DNA of 30,708 bases from a virus. Location: positions 1-30,708 of the IMG/VR virus record IMGVR_UViG_3300036985_001097; one strand, given 5' to 3'. The translations under genes were made by a program, and so were the position numbers. Shown piece after piece: positions 15,947 to 24,323 of the stretch. Positions within the stretch are counted from its first letter, which is position 1, and the number at the start of each line of letters is the position of its first letter. Below the pieces are notes generated by a model that was given only the letters and a program-made list of their open reading frames with translations, had not been told where the DNA came from and searched no databases.

Positions 15947-16762
15947 ATGTCAGTAATATTCAAAGCAGAAAATCATAAGTATGAGAGTCTGGATCCTAAT
16001 GAAAGGATAGACTGGTTAAGTGTAACTAGTTTTGTTAAAGAATTTAAACAGCCATTTGATGCTGTAACTCAATCTATAAAGTCAAGCAAAAACCCTAGAT
16101 CAAAATGGTATGGTATTCCTCCAGAAGAAATTCAAGGTTACTGGAGTAAAGAATCAGACAGAGCTATAGGTGCCGGCTCATGGTATCATGATCAAAGAGA
16201 GTCAGATTTACTATCACATGATACTATCACTAGATCAGGTGTGCACATTCCTATTATCAAACCTATATGGGATGGTAACCTAAAAATTGCACCTGAACAG
16301 AAACTTACTGAAGGTATATATCCAGAACATTTTGTATATTTAAAGTCAGCAGGAATATGTGGGCAATCAGATAGAGTTGAGGTAATAAAGGATACAGTTG
16401 ATATAGTAGATTACAAGACTAATAAAGAGATTAAGAAAGCTAGTTTTGTAAACTGGGAAGGTAAATCAGTAAAAATGACTGGACCTTGTGAACATCTAGA
16501 TGACTGTAACTTTAACCATTATGCCTTACAATTAAGTACTTATATGTATGTAATTCTAAAGCACAACCCTAGATACAAACCAGGTAAGATGTTCTTACAC
16601 CATGTTATATTTGAAAAAGTTGGTGAAGACAAGTTTGGTTATCCTATTCCTAAGTTAGATGAAGAGGGTAATCCTGTTGTAAAAACTGTGGTACCCTATG
16701 AAGTACCATATTTAAAAGCAGAAGTAATAGCAATGATTAACTATATAAAAGATAAAAAATGA
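15947..16762 (+). CDS. PD-(D/E)XK (RecB/Cas4-like) nuclease
   Basis: 271 residues. The active-site pattern of the RecB-like nuclease family is visible: a GSWYHDQRE box (residues ~77-85, equivalent to the GxxxHxxxE motif), Glu127 (YPEHFVYL), Asp142 in GQSDRVEV, Asp155-x-Lys157 in VDIVDYKTNK, and the downstream QLSTYMYV motif at ~192. These would coordinate Mg for cleavage of DNA ends. A linker of ~40 residues between the DxK and Q motifs contains CEHLDDCNFNH. The leader has two ACCAAC motifs. It overlaps the next gene by 4 nt (ATGA). The substrate is unknown: recombination, genome-end processing or head-filling clean-up are all possible. Confidence 0.8.
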   Translation: MSVIFKAENHKYESLDPNERIDWLSVTSFVKEFKQPFDAVTQSIKSSKNPRSKWYGIPPEEIQGYWSKESDRAIGAGSWYHDQRESDLLSHDTITRSGVHIPIIKPIWDGNLKIAPEQKLTEGIYPEHFVYLKSAGICGQSDRVEVIKDTVDIVDYKTNKEIKKASFVNWEGKSVKMTGPCEHLDDCNFNHYALQLSTYMYVILKHNPRYKPGKMFLHHVIFEKVGEDKFGYPIPKLDEEGNPVVKTVVPYEVPYLKAEVIAMINYIKDKK

Positions 16763-17061
16763 CAGTATTTAAAGAATTTGGCCTAGTAATGGAGGACAAG
16801 AACATGAAGGAAAACTTAGGCATAGAAAAGTTATGCTTCAGTAAAGTAACAATTGATTTAACAACTCTTATTGCATTTAGAGAATCTCTTAATGATGATG
16901 GTGAATATGAGCCATACACTTACATCTATACAGATCAGGGTGTACACTTTTGCCTAGATATAACCTATGATGATTTTTGTATAATCTTTCACACAGAAGT
17001 ATTACCAGTATTAAACAAAACTAAAGAGACACCTATCACACATTTTAACAATGAGCAATGA
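16759..17061 (+). CDS. Conserved small protein of unknown function
   Basis: 100 residues, starting in the ATGA overlap with the nuclease gene. Mixed alpha/beta sequence (LCFSKVTIDLTTLIAFRESL, YEPYTYIYTDQGVHFCLDI) with no membrane segment and an acidic bias. It may work with the nuclease, since the coupling is tight, but no motif gives a function. The minus-strand ORF at the junction is a shadow. Confidence 0.6.
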   Translation: MTVFKEFGLVMEDKNMKENLGIEKLCFSKVTIDLTTLIAFRESLNDDGEYEPYTYIYTDQGVHFCLDITYDDFCIIFHTEVLPVLNKTKETPITHFNNEQ

Positions 17062-17182
17062 TGAATATCAACAACAACAGTTTTGGAAAAAGAAAGTAAA
17101 ACAGAAAAAAGTAAAAAAGATTAAGGGAACATGTCCTACAGCAGAAAAACTAAAACAACAAAAAGATGGTAAAACTTCTTGA
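17051..17182 (+). CDS. Small Lys/Gln-rich protein, overlapping both neighbours
   Basis: 43 residues (MSNDEYQQQQFWKKKVKQKK, then a KxxKG(T)CP tail). ATG at 17051 starts 11 nt before the previous stop, and TGA at 17180-17182 lies 17 nt inside the next gene, in a different frame from both. The tiny reading frame fills the 104-nt gap exactly, and its overlaps are typical of coupled phage genes, which favours a real gene. Very basic; DNA or RNA binding is possible. Too short for family assignment. Confidence 0.5.
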   Translation: MSNDEYQQQQFWKKKVKQKKVKKIKGTCPTAEKLKQQKDGKTS

Positions 17183-17678
17183 TTTACAAAATGGTCAGAT
17201 TATCCCTACAGAGCATTGTTATACTTTAAGCTTTTTAAAGAAAATAATGGATGAGTTTCCAGATGACTATTTAAAGATATATGCTTATCTGTTTTACATG
17301 ACCTGTCCTAATCCTGAACTTAACCCTTACTTTAATATTCCTGAAGATGACAAAGAACAAGTTATTCTACAAGATATTGAAGCAGAGTTCAGTACTGAAG
17401 ATGAATTAATTATATCAGCACTTGCAAAATGTGTACAGTTATATGAGACACCTACTACCAGAGCATACCGTGGTATCAGCTCTATGCTAGACAGATTAGC
17501 TACTTATATGGAAAAGACTCCTATTACACACGGGAGAGATGGTAACATAAACTCATTAGTTAGTGCTGCCAAAAACTTTGAGGGTATTAGACAATCTTTC
17601 AAAGGTGCTTACAAAGATTTACAAGATGAACAACAAACTAGAACAAGAGGTGGAGGCTCTTTAGCATATGATCAATAA
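17166..17678 (+). CDS. Packaging-block protein, candidate small terminase
   Basis: 170 residues, mostly helical (TLSFLKKIMDEFPDDYLKIY, DELIISALAKCVQLYE), with an acidic middle and a Gly/Arg-rich end (QQTRTRGGGSLAYDQ). It lies two genes upstream of TerL with overlapping starts and stops, a common position for the DNA-recognition subunit TerS. No clear helix-turn-helix is seen, so this assignment rests on position and size only. It could instead be a head-tail or portal accessory protein. Confidence 0.55.
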   Translation: MVKLLDLQNGQIIPTEHCYTLSFLKKIMDEFPDDYLKIYAYLFYMTCPNPELNPYFNIPEDDKEQVILQDIEAEFSTEDELIISALAKCVQLYETPTTRAYRGISSMLDRLATYMEKTPITHGRDGNINSLVSAAKNFEGIRQSFKGAYKDLQDEQQTRTRGGGSLAYDQ

Positions 17679-17877
17679 AGATAACTTATATGACTGGTTA
17701 TTTCACTATAACCACATATCAAAAACATGGGCTGCAATAAAAAGAGATGAGATTGCAGATTACTTTAATGGAAATCTACAAGATGTATTAACTTCAAAAA
17801 AACACAGTACCTTAGTAGACATTATTACTAAAACTGATGGTGATCCTAAGAAAGTTAAAAAGCTTATAAATGGATAA
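17668..17877 (+). CDS. Small helical protein upstream of terminase
   Basis: 69 residues (NLYDWLFHYNHISKTWAAIK, then DEIADYFNGNLQDVL), basic, probably all-helical. It overlaps the previous gene by 11 nt and the terminase gene by 8 nt, so the three are probably co-translated. The position fits a terminase cofactor; no motif identifies it. Confidence 0.58.
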   Translation: MINKDNLYDWLFHYNHISKTWAAIKRDEIADYFNGNLQDVLTSKKHSTLVDIITKTDGDPKKVKKLING

Positions 17878-20071
17878 GTATTTCTACACTGATATACCTA
17901 CATGGGATAATGGTACTTGGACTACTACCAGTTTTGATACCAGAACTGAGTTTAGAGATTTTGTTTTGTCTGTATTCAAAGAACCCGGTAAGTATAACTT
18001 TGATGAAACAGCTCTTGTCTTTAATGCAGAAGCTAGAAAGTATAATGAACAAAAGTTCTATTGTGCAGCTCCTGTAAGAAGTAAAGACTTTATTACTTAT
18101 TGGGATGATCAGAAAGGTAAATGTAGAAAAGGTGTAATTTATAAAAGTGGTGAAAACACTTGGTATCTTACCAGAGAGTATTACATGTGGTTGAATTTCT
18201 TACCTATCAATAACAAAGAGATAAGAAGATTCTCCTTCCCGGATGTCAGAGATGCTCAATACCATCTTGCTTTATATGAGTCACTGGCTGAACTATTCTA
18301 CAAACATGCTGCTATTTTAAAGAAAAGACAGATAGCATCTTCATATTTCCATGCAGCTAAGCTTATTAACACTATATGGTTTGAGGAAACTCCTATCCTA
18401 AAGATAGGTGCCAGTCTTAAAACATATGTTCAGGATACCTGGAGATTCTTAAATGAGTACAGAAACTTTCTAGATGATAACACTGCTTGGTACAGACCTA
18501 TGAACCCAGGTAAGATTCTTGACTGGCAACAGCAGATTGAAACCAGCATACCTGGACAAAACAGAAAAACTCTTAAAGGTTTAAAGGGTGTACTAAAAGG
18601 AACATCTTTTGAGAAAGATCCTACTGCAGGTGTAGGTGGACCGTGTACTTACTTCTTTCATGAAGAGGCCGGGATTGCTCCACATATGATGGAGACTTAT
18701 GGTTATATGAAACCAGCATTGAAATCAGGTATGATAACCACTGGTACTTTTATAGCTGCCGGTTCTGTGGGGGATCTTGATCAGTGTGAGCCATTAAGAA
18801 AAATGATTATTCACCCAGAAGCCAATGACATATTCTATGTAGAGTCAGATCTTATAGATGATAAAAGGACATTTGGTAAGTCTGGATTATTTATACCTGA
18901 GCAGTGGTCAATGCCACCTTATGTAGATGAGTATGGTAACTCTCAAGTTGAAGAATCTTTAAAAGCTCTAGATGAATACTTTGCTAAAAAGAAAAAAGAT
19001 TTAAGTCCAGAAGATTACCAGCTTGAGTTGTCTCAGCACCCTAGAAATATAGAAGAAGCTTTTGCTACCAGAACAGTCTCTGTTTTTCCTATGCATTTAG
19101 TTAATGCTCAGAAAAGAAGGATTGAGGAAAAGGAGTATTCTATTGAGTATGTAGAGCTTAATAAAAATGCTGACAATACTTTTGTAGCTGAGAAAAGCAA
19201 GAAGATACCTATTAAAGAATTTCCTATAAGTAAAAATACTGAAGATAAAACCGGTGTAATAGTTGTGTATGAGAAACCAGACCCGGCTGCAAGGTGGGGA
19301 ACTTATTATGCTTCTATTGACCCTGTGTCACAAGGTAAGACTTCTACATCAGAATCTTTGTGTTCTATTTATGTATATAAGATTCCGGTAGAAGTAACTA
19401 GAATAGACGGTGAAGAAGTTAAGACTTATATAGAACCAGACAAAATAGTTGCTTCTTGGTGTGGTAGGTTTGATGATGTAAATAAGACACATGAAAGATT
19501 AGAACACATAATTGAGTGGTATAATGCATGGACTGTTGTAGAAAGTAATGTCCCTGGATTTATAACCCACATGATTAGAAAGAAAAAACAGAAATATCTT
19601 GTTCCTAAAAGTCAGGTTACTTTTAGAAAAGAAATAGAATATGCACAATCTACTTATGAAGAGTATGGCTGGAGAAATACTGGCACTCTATTTAAGTCTC
19701 ACATCTTACCATACCTTATAGATTTTTGTAAGGAAGAGTTGGATACTGAAACTAAAGATGATGGTAGTGTGGTAAGAACAACCTATGGAATAGAAAGAAT
19801 TCCAGATATTATGGCCATGGTAGAGATGACTCACTACAGGGAAGGACTCAATGTGGATAGACTTATAGCACTTGGAGCACTTATTGCTTTTGCTAAAGTT
19901 CAGGAGGCTAACAGGGGCATCATGAAAAGAATAGATAGAACAGATAAAAAAAGCTTGGAAAAGTCAAAAAATTTACATAAATTTACTAATAGCCCATTCA
20001 GACATATTGGTATGGGTCATGGGAATATTGGTAGTAAACCACCAAGAAACCCCTTTAAAAATATAAGATAG
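17870..20071 (+). CDS. terL: Terminase large subunit (TerL)
   Basis: 733 residues; the DNA-packaging ATPase and nuclease that docks at the portal. The ATPase half has a deviant Walker A at about 151-160 (KKRQIASSYF), Walker B with catalytic Glu at about 259-266 (CTYFFHEE), and a coupling segment (TGTFIAAGSVGDLD). The nuclease half follows the RNase-H-like plan, with Asp484 (ASIDPVSQGK), Glu558 (TVVESNVPG) and Asp646 or Asp663 (ERIPDIMAM, GLNVDRLIALG) as candidate metal ligands. The K-K-R-Q Walker variant is common in large terminases of Bacteroidota phages. The length is normal for this family. It starts 8 nt inside the previous gene and ends 5 nt before portal. Confidence 0.92.
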   Translation: MDKYFYTDIPTWDNGTWTTTSFDTRTEFRDFVLSVFKEPGKYNFDETALVFNAEARKYNEQKFYCAAPVRSKDFITYWDDQKGKCRKGVIYKSGENTWYLTREYYMWLNFLPINNKEIRRFSFPDVRDAQYHLALYESLAELFYKHAAILKKRQIASSYFHAAKLINTIWFEETPILKIGASLKTYVQDTWRFLNEYRNFLDDNTAWYRPMNPGKILDWQQQIETSIPGQNRKTLKGLKGVLKGTSFEKDPTAGVGGPCTYFFHEEAGIAPHMMETYGYMKPALKSGMITTGTFIAAGSVGDLDQCEPLRKMIIHPEANDIFYVESDLIDDKRTFGKSGLFIPEQWSMPPYVDEYGNSQVEESLKALDEYFAKKKKDLSPEDYQLELSQHPRNIEEAFATRTVSVFPMHLVNAQKRRIEEKEYSIEYVELNKNADNTFVAEKSKKIPIKEFPISKNTEDKTGVIVVYEKPDPAARWGTYYASIDPVSQGKTSTSESLCSIYVYKIPVEVTRIDGEEVKTYIEPDKIVASWCGRFDDVNKTHERLEHIIEWYNAWTVVESNVPGFITHMIRKKKQKYLVPKSQVTFRKEIEYAQSTYEEYGWRNTGTLFKSHILPYLIDFCKEELDTETKDDGSVVRTTYGIERIPDIMAMVEMTHYREGLNVDRLIALGALIAFAKVQEANRGIMKRIDRTDKKSLEKSKNLHKFTNSPFRHIGMGHGNIGSKPPRNPFKNIR

Positions 20072-20076
20072 TCACT

Positions 20077-22851
20077 ATGCAAGTATTAAATGCACTCCAG
20101 ATGAAATCTGGAAAAAAAGCTGAGTACAACAGGATGGGTAGTATAACCCAGCCTTTACAGTTTTTACCTAAGAAAGAAAAAGATGCTGAATGGTCATCTT
20201 GGAATTTGGACTGGCTAGAATGGAATGGTCTTAAACAACTTAGAAGAAATGCCAGAAGACTTATGAAAAACTATAAGTTGGCTAAAGGGGTGCTTGATAA
20301 AACTGACTACATTATTGAGGATGACAATGAGATGAGAGATCTAGTTGATACTCTTACTAAAGAGGATCCTAGTGTTTTGGAATTAAAATTCTATCCTATC
20401 ATCCCTAATGTTATTAATGTACTAACAGCAGAATTTGCTAAAAGAAATAGTAAAATTAGCTTTAGAGGTGTAGATGAATACTCTTATAATGAAATGCTTG
20501 AGCAAAAAAGAGCTCAAGTAGAACAAGTTCTCTTACAAAATGCTGAGCAAAAGTTGATGGCTAAGATGATTGAGCAGGGATTGGATCAAGATGATCCAGA
20601 AGTTCAACAGCAAATGCAACAACAATTATCTCCTGAAAATCTTAAAACTCTTCCTGAAATACAAGCTTTCTTTGATAAAGACTACAGAAGTATGGCTGAA
20701 CAATGGGCTATGCATCAGTACAAAATTGATGAAGAAAGATTTAAAATGGATGAGCTAGAAGAAAGAGGTTTCAGAGATATGCTTATCACTGATAGAGAAT
20801 TTTGGCATATGAAAATGAATGAGGATGACTATGATATAGAGTTATGGAACCCGGTTCTTACTTTCTATCACAAGTCTCCAGAAGCAAGATATATATCACA
20901 AGGTAACTGGGTGGGTAAAATAGAAATGATGACTATTGCTGATGTTATTGACCGTTATGGTTATATGATGACTCAGGAACAGTTAGAGTCTATTGAAGCC
21001 ATCTACCCCGTAAGGTCAGCGGGCTACCCACTTCAAGGTTACCAAAATGATGGTTCTTACTATGATGCTACTAAGTCTCATGAGTGGAACACTAATATGC
21101 CGGGCTTAGCTTACAGACAGTTTGTATCTATGTATGATAACTTCATCTATAATGGAGGAGATATTGTTAATTGGATCATGGCTGAAGGTGAGGATTATGC
21201 TCCTATGGGTGCAGCTTTCTTACTCCGTGTAACTACAGCTTATTGGAAATCTCAAAGAAAAGTAGGGCACTTAACCAAAGTTATGGACAATGGTGAAGTT
21301 CTTACAGATATTATAACAGAAGATTATACTGTTACAGATAAACCTGTATATGATACAACTCTAGTTAAAAACAAAACTAAAGATAACTTAATCTTTGGTG
21401 AGCACATTGACTGGATTTGGATTAATCAGGTTTGGGGAGGTGTAAAAATTGGTCCTAACCACCCAAGCTTCTGGGGTATGAATAACCCAGGAGGTATCAA
21501 TCCTATGTATTTAGGTATTGATCAAAATACTATTGGACCACTTAAATTCCAGTTTAAAGGTGACAGTACTCTTTATGGATGTAAACTTCCTGTTGAGGGT
21601 GCAGTCTTTAATGATAGAAATACAAGATCTACTTCTATGGTAGATTTGATGAAGCCCTTTCAGATTGGATACAATATTGTCAACAATCAAATTGCTGACA
21701 TCTTGGTGGATGAGTTAGGGACAGTCATAATGTTGGATCAGAATGCTCTCCCTAAACATTCACTGGGCGAAGACTGGGGTAAGAATAACTTCCAAAAAGC
21801 TTATGTAGCAATGAAGAACTTTCAGATGCTACCTTTAGATACATCTATTACTAATACAGAAAATGCCTTAAACTTCCAACATTATCAAGTACTTAATCTT
21901 GAGCAAACTCAAAGGATGATGTCCAGGATTCAAATGGCCAACTATTTTAAACAACAATGCTTTGAGGTAATAGGTATAACACCTCAACGTCTTGGTCAAC
22001 AGATTGGTCAAACTGATACAGCTAAAGGTATAGAACAAGCTGTAGCTGGTTCTTATGCTCAGACAGAAACATACTTTATGCAACACTCTGATTATCTGAT
22101 GCCTAGAGTACACCAGATGAGAACAGATCTAGCTCAATATTACCATTCTAAAAAACCATCAGTAAGACTACAGTATATGAGTTCAGCTGATGAGAAAGTA
22201 AACTTTGAGATTAATGGTACTGACTTATTACTAAGAGATCTTAATATATATTGCACAACCAAAGCAAATCATAGAAATATCCTTGAGCAAATGAAGCAAT
22301 TAGCTATGTCTAATAATACAGCTGGTGCTTCTATCTATGACTTAGGTAATATCATGCAGACTGAATCTATTGGTGAACTTACCAATACTCTTAAAAGTAT
22401 TGAGAAGAAAACCAATGCACAGAGACAAGAACAAATGCAGCATGAGCAGCAAATGCAAGAACAAGAAATGCAGACAAGACTTCAGGAAAAACAAATGGAG
22501 CTTGATGCTAAAATGCAGGAAGCTGAAAAAGACAGAAGAAAAGATATTCTTGTTGCTGAAATTAAATCTGCTGGTTATGGTGCTATGCAAGATATTAACC
22601 AAAACATGCAGTCTGATTACATGGATGCTCTTGATAGAATTCAAAAAACAGAGCAGTTTCAAGAATCTATGAATCTTCAGACCAACAAGGAGACTAACAG
22701 AATGCAGAATGATAGAGAGAAAGCTCAGATTGAAAGAGAAAAACTCCAAGCTCAAATGCAAATGAAGCAGATGGATCTTAGTATTGCTAGAGAAAATAAA
22801 AACAAATATGATAAAGGATCTAGCAAAACTGATAACAAAAAGAAGAAATAA
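20077..22851 (+). CDS. Portal protein (large, with long C-terminal coiled coil)
   Basis: 924 residues, much longer than a typical ~500-residue portal. Immediately after TerL and before the scaffold and capsid genes, it occupies the portal position. The N-terminal region (RRLMKNYKLAKGVLDKTDYI, LELKFYPIIPNVINVLTAEF) and the central GRxGQTDTAKGIEQAVAGSY-like segment match the helical core of portal proteins; the Trp-rich IDWIWINQVWGGVKIG stretch probably forms the wing. The last ~150 residues are a Gln/Met/Glu/Lys-rich coiled coil (QMQHEQQMQEQEMQTRLQEK), which could contact the scaffold or packaged DNA. Large portals are a feature of crAss-like phages. The small ORFs in other frames are shadows. 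Confidence 0.86.
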   Translation: MQVLNALQMKSGKKAEYNRMGSITQPLQFLPKKEKDAEWSSWNLDWLEWNGLKQLRRNARRLMKNYKLAKGVLDKTDYIIEDDNEMRDLVDTLTKEDPSVLELKFYPIIPNVINVLTAEFAKRNSKISFRGVDEYSYNEMLEQKRAQVEQVLLQNAEQKLMAKMIEQGLDQDDPEVQQQMQQQLSPENLKTLPEIQAFFDKDYRSMAEQWAMHQYKIDEERFKMDELEERGFRDMLITDREFWHMKMNEDDYDIELWNPVLTFYHKSPEARYISQGNWVGKIEMMTIADVIDRYGYMMTQEQLESIEAIYPVRSAGYPLQGYQNDGSYYDATKSHEWNTNMPGLAYRQFVSMYDNFIYNGGDIVNWIMAEGEDYAPMGAAFLLRVTTAYWKSQRKVGHLTKVMDNGEVLTDIITEDYTVTDKPVYDTTLVKNKTKDNLIFGEHIDWIWINQVWGGVKIGPNHPSFWGMNNPGGINPMYLGIDQNTIGPLKFQFKGDSTLYGCKLPVEGAVFNDRNTRSTSMVDLMKPFQIGYNIVNNQIADILVDELGTVIMLDQNALPKHSLGEDWGKNNFQKAYVAMKNFQMLPLDTSITNTENALNFQHYQVLNLEQTQRMMSRIQMANYFKQQCFEVIGITPQRLGQQIGQTDTAKGIEQAVAGSYAQTETYFMQHSDYLMPRVHQMRTDLAQYYHSKKPSVRLQYMSSADEKVNFEINGTDLLLRDLNIYCTTKANHRNILEQMKQLAMSNNTAGASIYDLGNIMQTESIGELTNTLKSIEKKTNAQRQEQMQHEQQMQEQEMQTRLQEKQMELDAKMQEAEKDRRKDILVAEIKSAGYGAMQDINQNMQSDYMDALDRIQKTEQFQESMNLQTNKETNRMQNDREKAQIEREKLQAQMQMKQMDLSIARENKNKYDKGSSKTDNKKKK

Positions 22852-23027
22852 TATAGTATGCAGCAAAAATTAAGGACATTTAGCTTATTATACAAGAAAG
22901 ATGAAATACCTTATAGCCATATTATCAAGAATATTTTTTTACAGATAAAACAAAAATATAAATATTTAAAGTTTAAACAGTTATTTTTGTTATATTATTA
23001 TTAAGTCATTAAATCAAACCAACACAT
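22852..23027 (+). promoter_or_regulatory. 176-nt intergenic region before the scaffold-like gene
   Basis: Highly AT-rich. It contains AAAGTTTAAAC at 22968-22978, the same motif as at the 14461 promoter, TATTTTTG at 22982-22989, which fits a -7 element but has no TTG at the right distance, and AAACCAAC at 23016-23023 just before ATG. A 48-codon ORF (22858-23004) crosses these elements and degenerates into Leu/Tyr codons, so it is not called as a gene. A late promoter here is possible but weaker than the other four. Confidence 0.4.
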
Positions 23028-24284
23028 ATGACAGACAACAAAGAAACAACAACAGTTCAACAGGCTGATATTAACCTGGATGAATTGTTAGGTACACCTG
23101 GTGCAGAAAACATCATGGTGCCAACTGATAAAGAGGAGAAGCCTAGCATCTTCTCAAGAAAAGAAGTAGATCTATCGTTCCTTGACAAACCTGAAGATGA
23201 AGATGAATCCAACACCCAAGCAGATGCTAAAGCTGATGCAGTTAAAAAGACTCCAGAACAAGCTACTAAAGAAGGAGCGGCAGCCCTTGAAGAACTCATG
23301 GGTGGGCAAGATGATGATGATGATTCTGAAACAACTACCAAAAAAGGTGGCAGGCCTTCTGGGATTGTAGAATTAACTAATAAGTTAATTGAGAAAGGTC
23401 TTATTGTTCCTTTTGAGGGAGATGAAGATATTTCTAAGTACAGTCTTAAAGACTTTGAAGAATTATTTGAGGCTAATACTCAAGAAAAAGCTTCTAAGTT
23501 AAAAGAAGATGTATCTGCAGAATTCTTTGATTCTTTACCAGAAGAACTTCAAGTAGCAGCACACTATGTTGCTAATGGAGGAAATGATCTTAAAAGTTTA
23601 TTTAGATCACTAGCTGCTGTAGAAGAAATCAGAGAGTTAGATGCTGATGATGAAAATGGCCAAGAACAAATTGTAAGATCATACTTACATGCTACTAACT
23701 TTGGTACAGCTGATGAGATTGAAGAAGAAATTGAAGGCTGGAAAGATAGAGATGAGTTAGGCAATAAAGCTAAAAAGTTCAAGCCAAAATTAGATGCTAT
23801 GCAGGAGCAAATTGTTGCAAGACAGATTCAGCAACAAGAGCAGATGAGAAAGCAACAGCAAAAACAAGCTCAAATGTACATGGACAATGTCTATAAAACA
23901 CTAGAGCCGGGTGAATTAAATGGACTTAAGTTAGACAAGAAAACCCAGAACACATTGTTTGCAGGTTTAACTCAAGCTAACTATCCATCTATGTCAGGAA
24001 GATCAACTAATCTTTTAGGTCACTTATTAGAGAAGTATCAATATGCAGAACCTAATCATGCTTTGATTAGTGAAGCACTTTGGTTACTATCTGATCCTGA
24101 TGGATATAGAAATAAAGTAAGAGAAATTGGTAAGAAAGAAGCAACTGAAAAAACTGTTAGGCAACTTAAAACAGAACAGAGTAATAAGATTACTTCTGGC
24201 ACTGGAACTGAGAGTGATGAAACTTACAGAGAAAAGAAGCAGAACAAGATTCAGAGACCTTCTTCTAACTTTTTTAAGAGATAA
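23028..24284 (+). CDS. Scaffold-like head assembly protein
   Basis: 418 residues, strongly acidic at the N-terminus (DKPEDEDESNTQADAKADAV, GGQDDDDDSETTTKKGGRP) and ending in a Gln/Lys-rich helical region (QIQQQEQMRKQQQKQAQMY) and a basic tail (YREKKQNKIQRPSSNFFKR). This acidic-to-basic helical layout, between portal and major capsid genes, is typical of phage scaffolds that form the procapsid core and bind capsid through a basic C-terminus. No protease motif is seen. Preceded by AAACCAAC and a non-Shine-Dalgarno leader. The minus-strand and overlapping ORFs are shadows of acidic and basic repeats. Confidence 0.74.
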   Translation: MTDNKETTTVQQADINLDELLGTPGAENIMVPTDKEEKPSIFSRKEVDLSFLDKPEDEDESNTQADAKADAVKKTPEQATKEGAAALEELMGGQDDDDDSETTTKKGGRPSGIVELTNKLIEKGLIVPFEGDEDISKYSLKDFEELFEANTQEKASKLKEDVSAEFFDSLPEELQVAAHYVANGGNDLKSLFRSLAAVEEIRELDADDENGQEQIVRSYLHATNFGTADEIEEEIEGWKDRDELGNKAKKFKPKLDAMQEQIVARQIQQQEQMRKQQQKQAQMYMDNVYKTLEPGELNGLKLDKKTQNTLFAGLTQANYPSMSGRSTNLLGHLLEKYQYAEPNHALISEALWLLSDPDGYRNKVREIGKKEATEKTVRQLKTEQSNKITSGTGTESDETYREKKQNKIQRPSSNFFKR

Positions 24285-24323
24285 TAAACAAACAAATAAC
24301 AACTAAAACAAAAACAAACAAAA

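Noticed and set aside
22342-22866. 174-residue minus-strand ORF with a membrane-like sequence opposite the portal C-terminus
   Set aside because: It is the antisense of a Gln/Met/Lys-rich coiled-coil region, which automatically gives Leu/Phe/His-rich hydrophobic frames. No promoter or start context on that strand, and all other genes are on +.
22858-23004. 48-codon ORF in the gap between portal and scaffold-like genes
   Set aside because: It starts shortly after the portal stop, but its second half is AT-driven Lys/Tyr/Leu codons that run through the likely regulatory elements at 22968-22989. I see no similarity or overlap pattern to support it.
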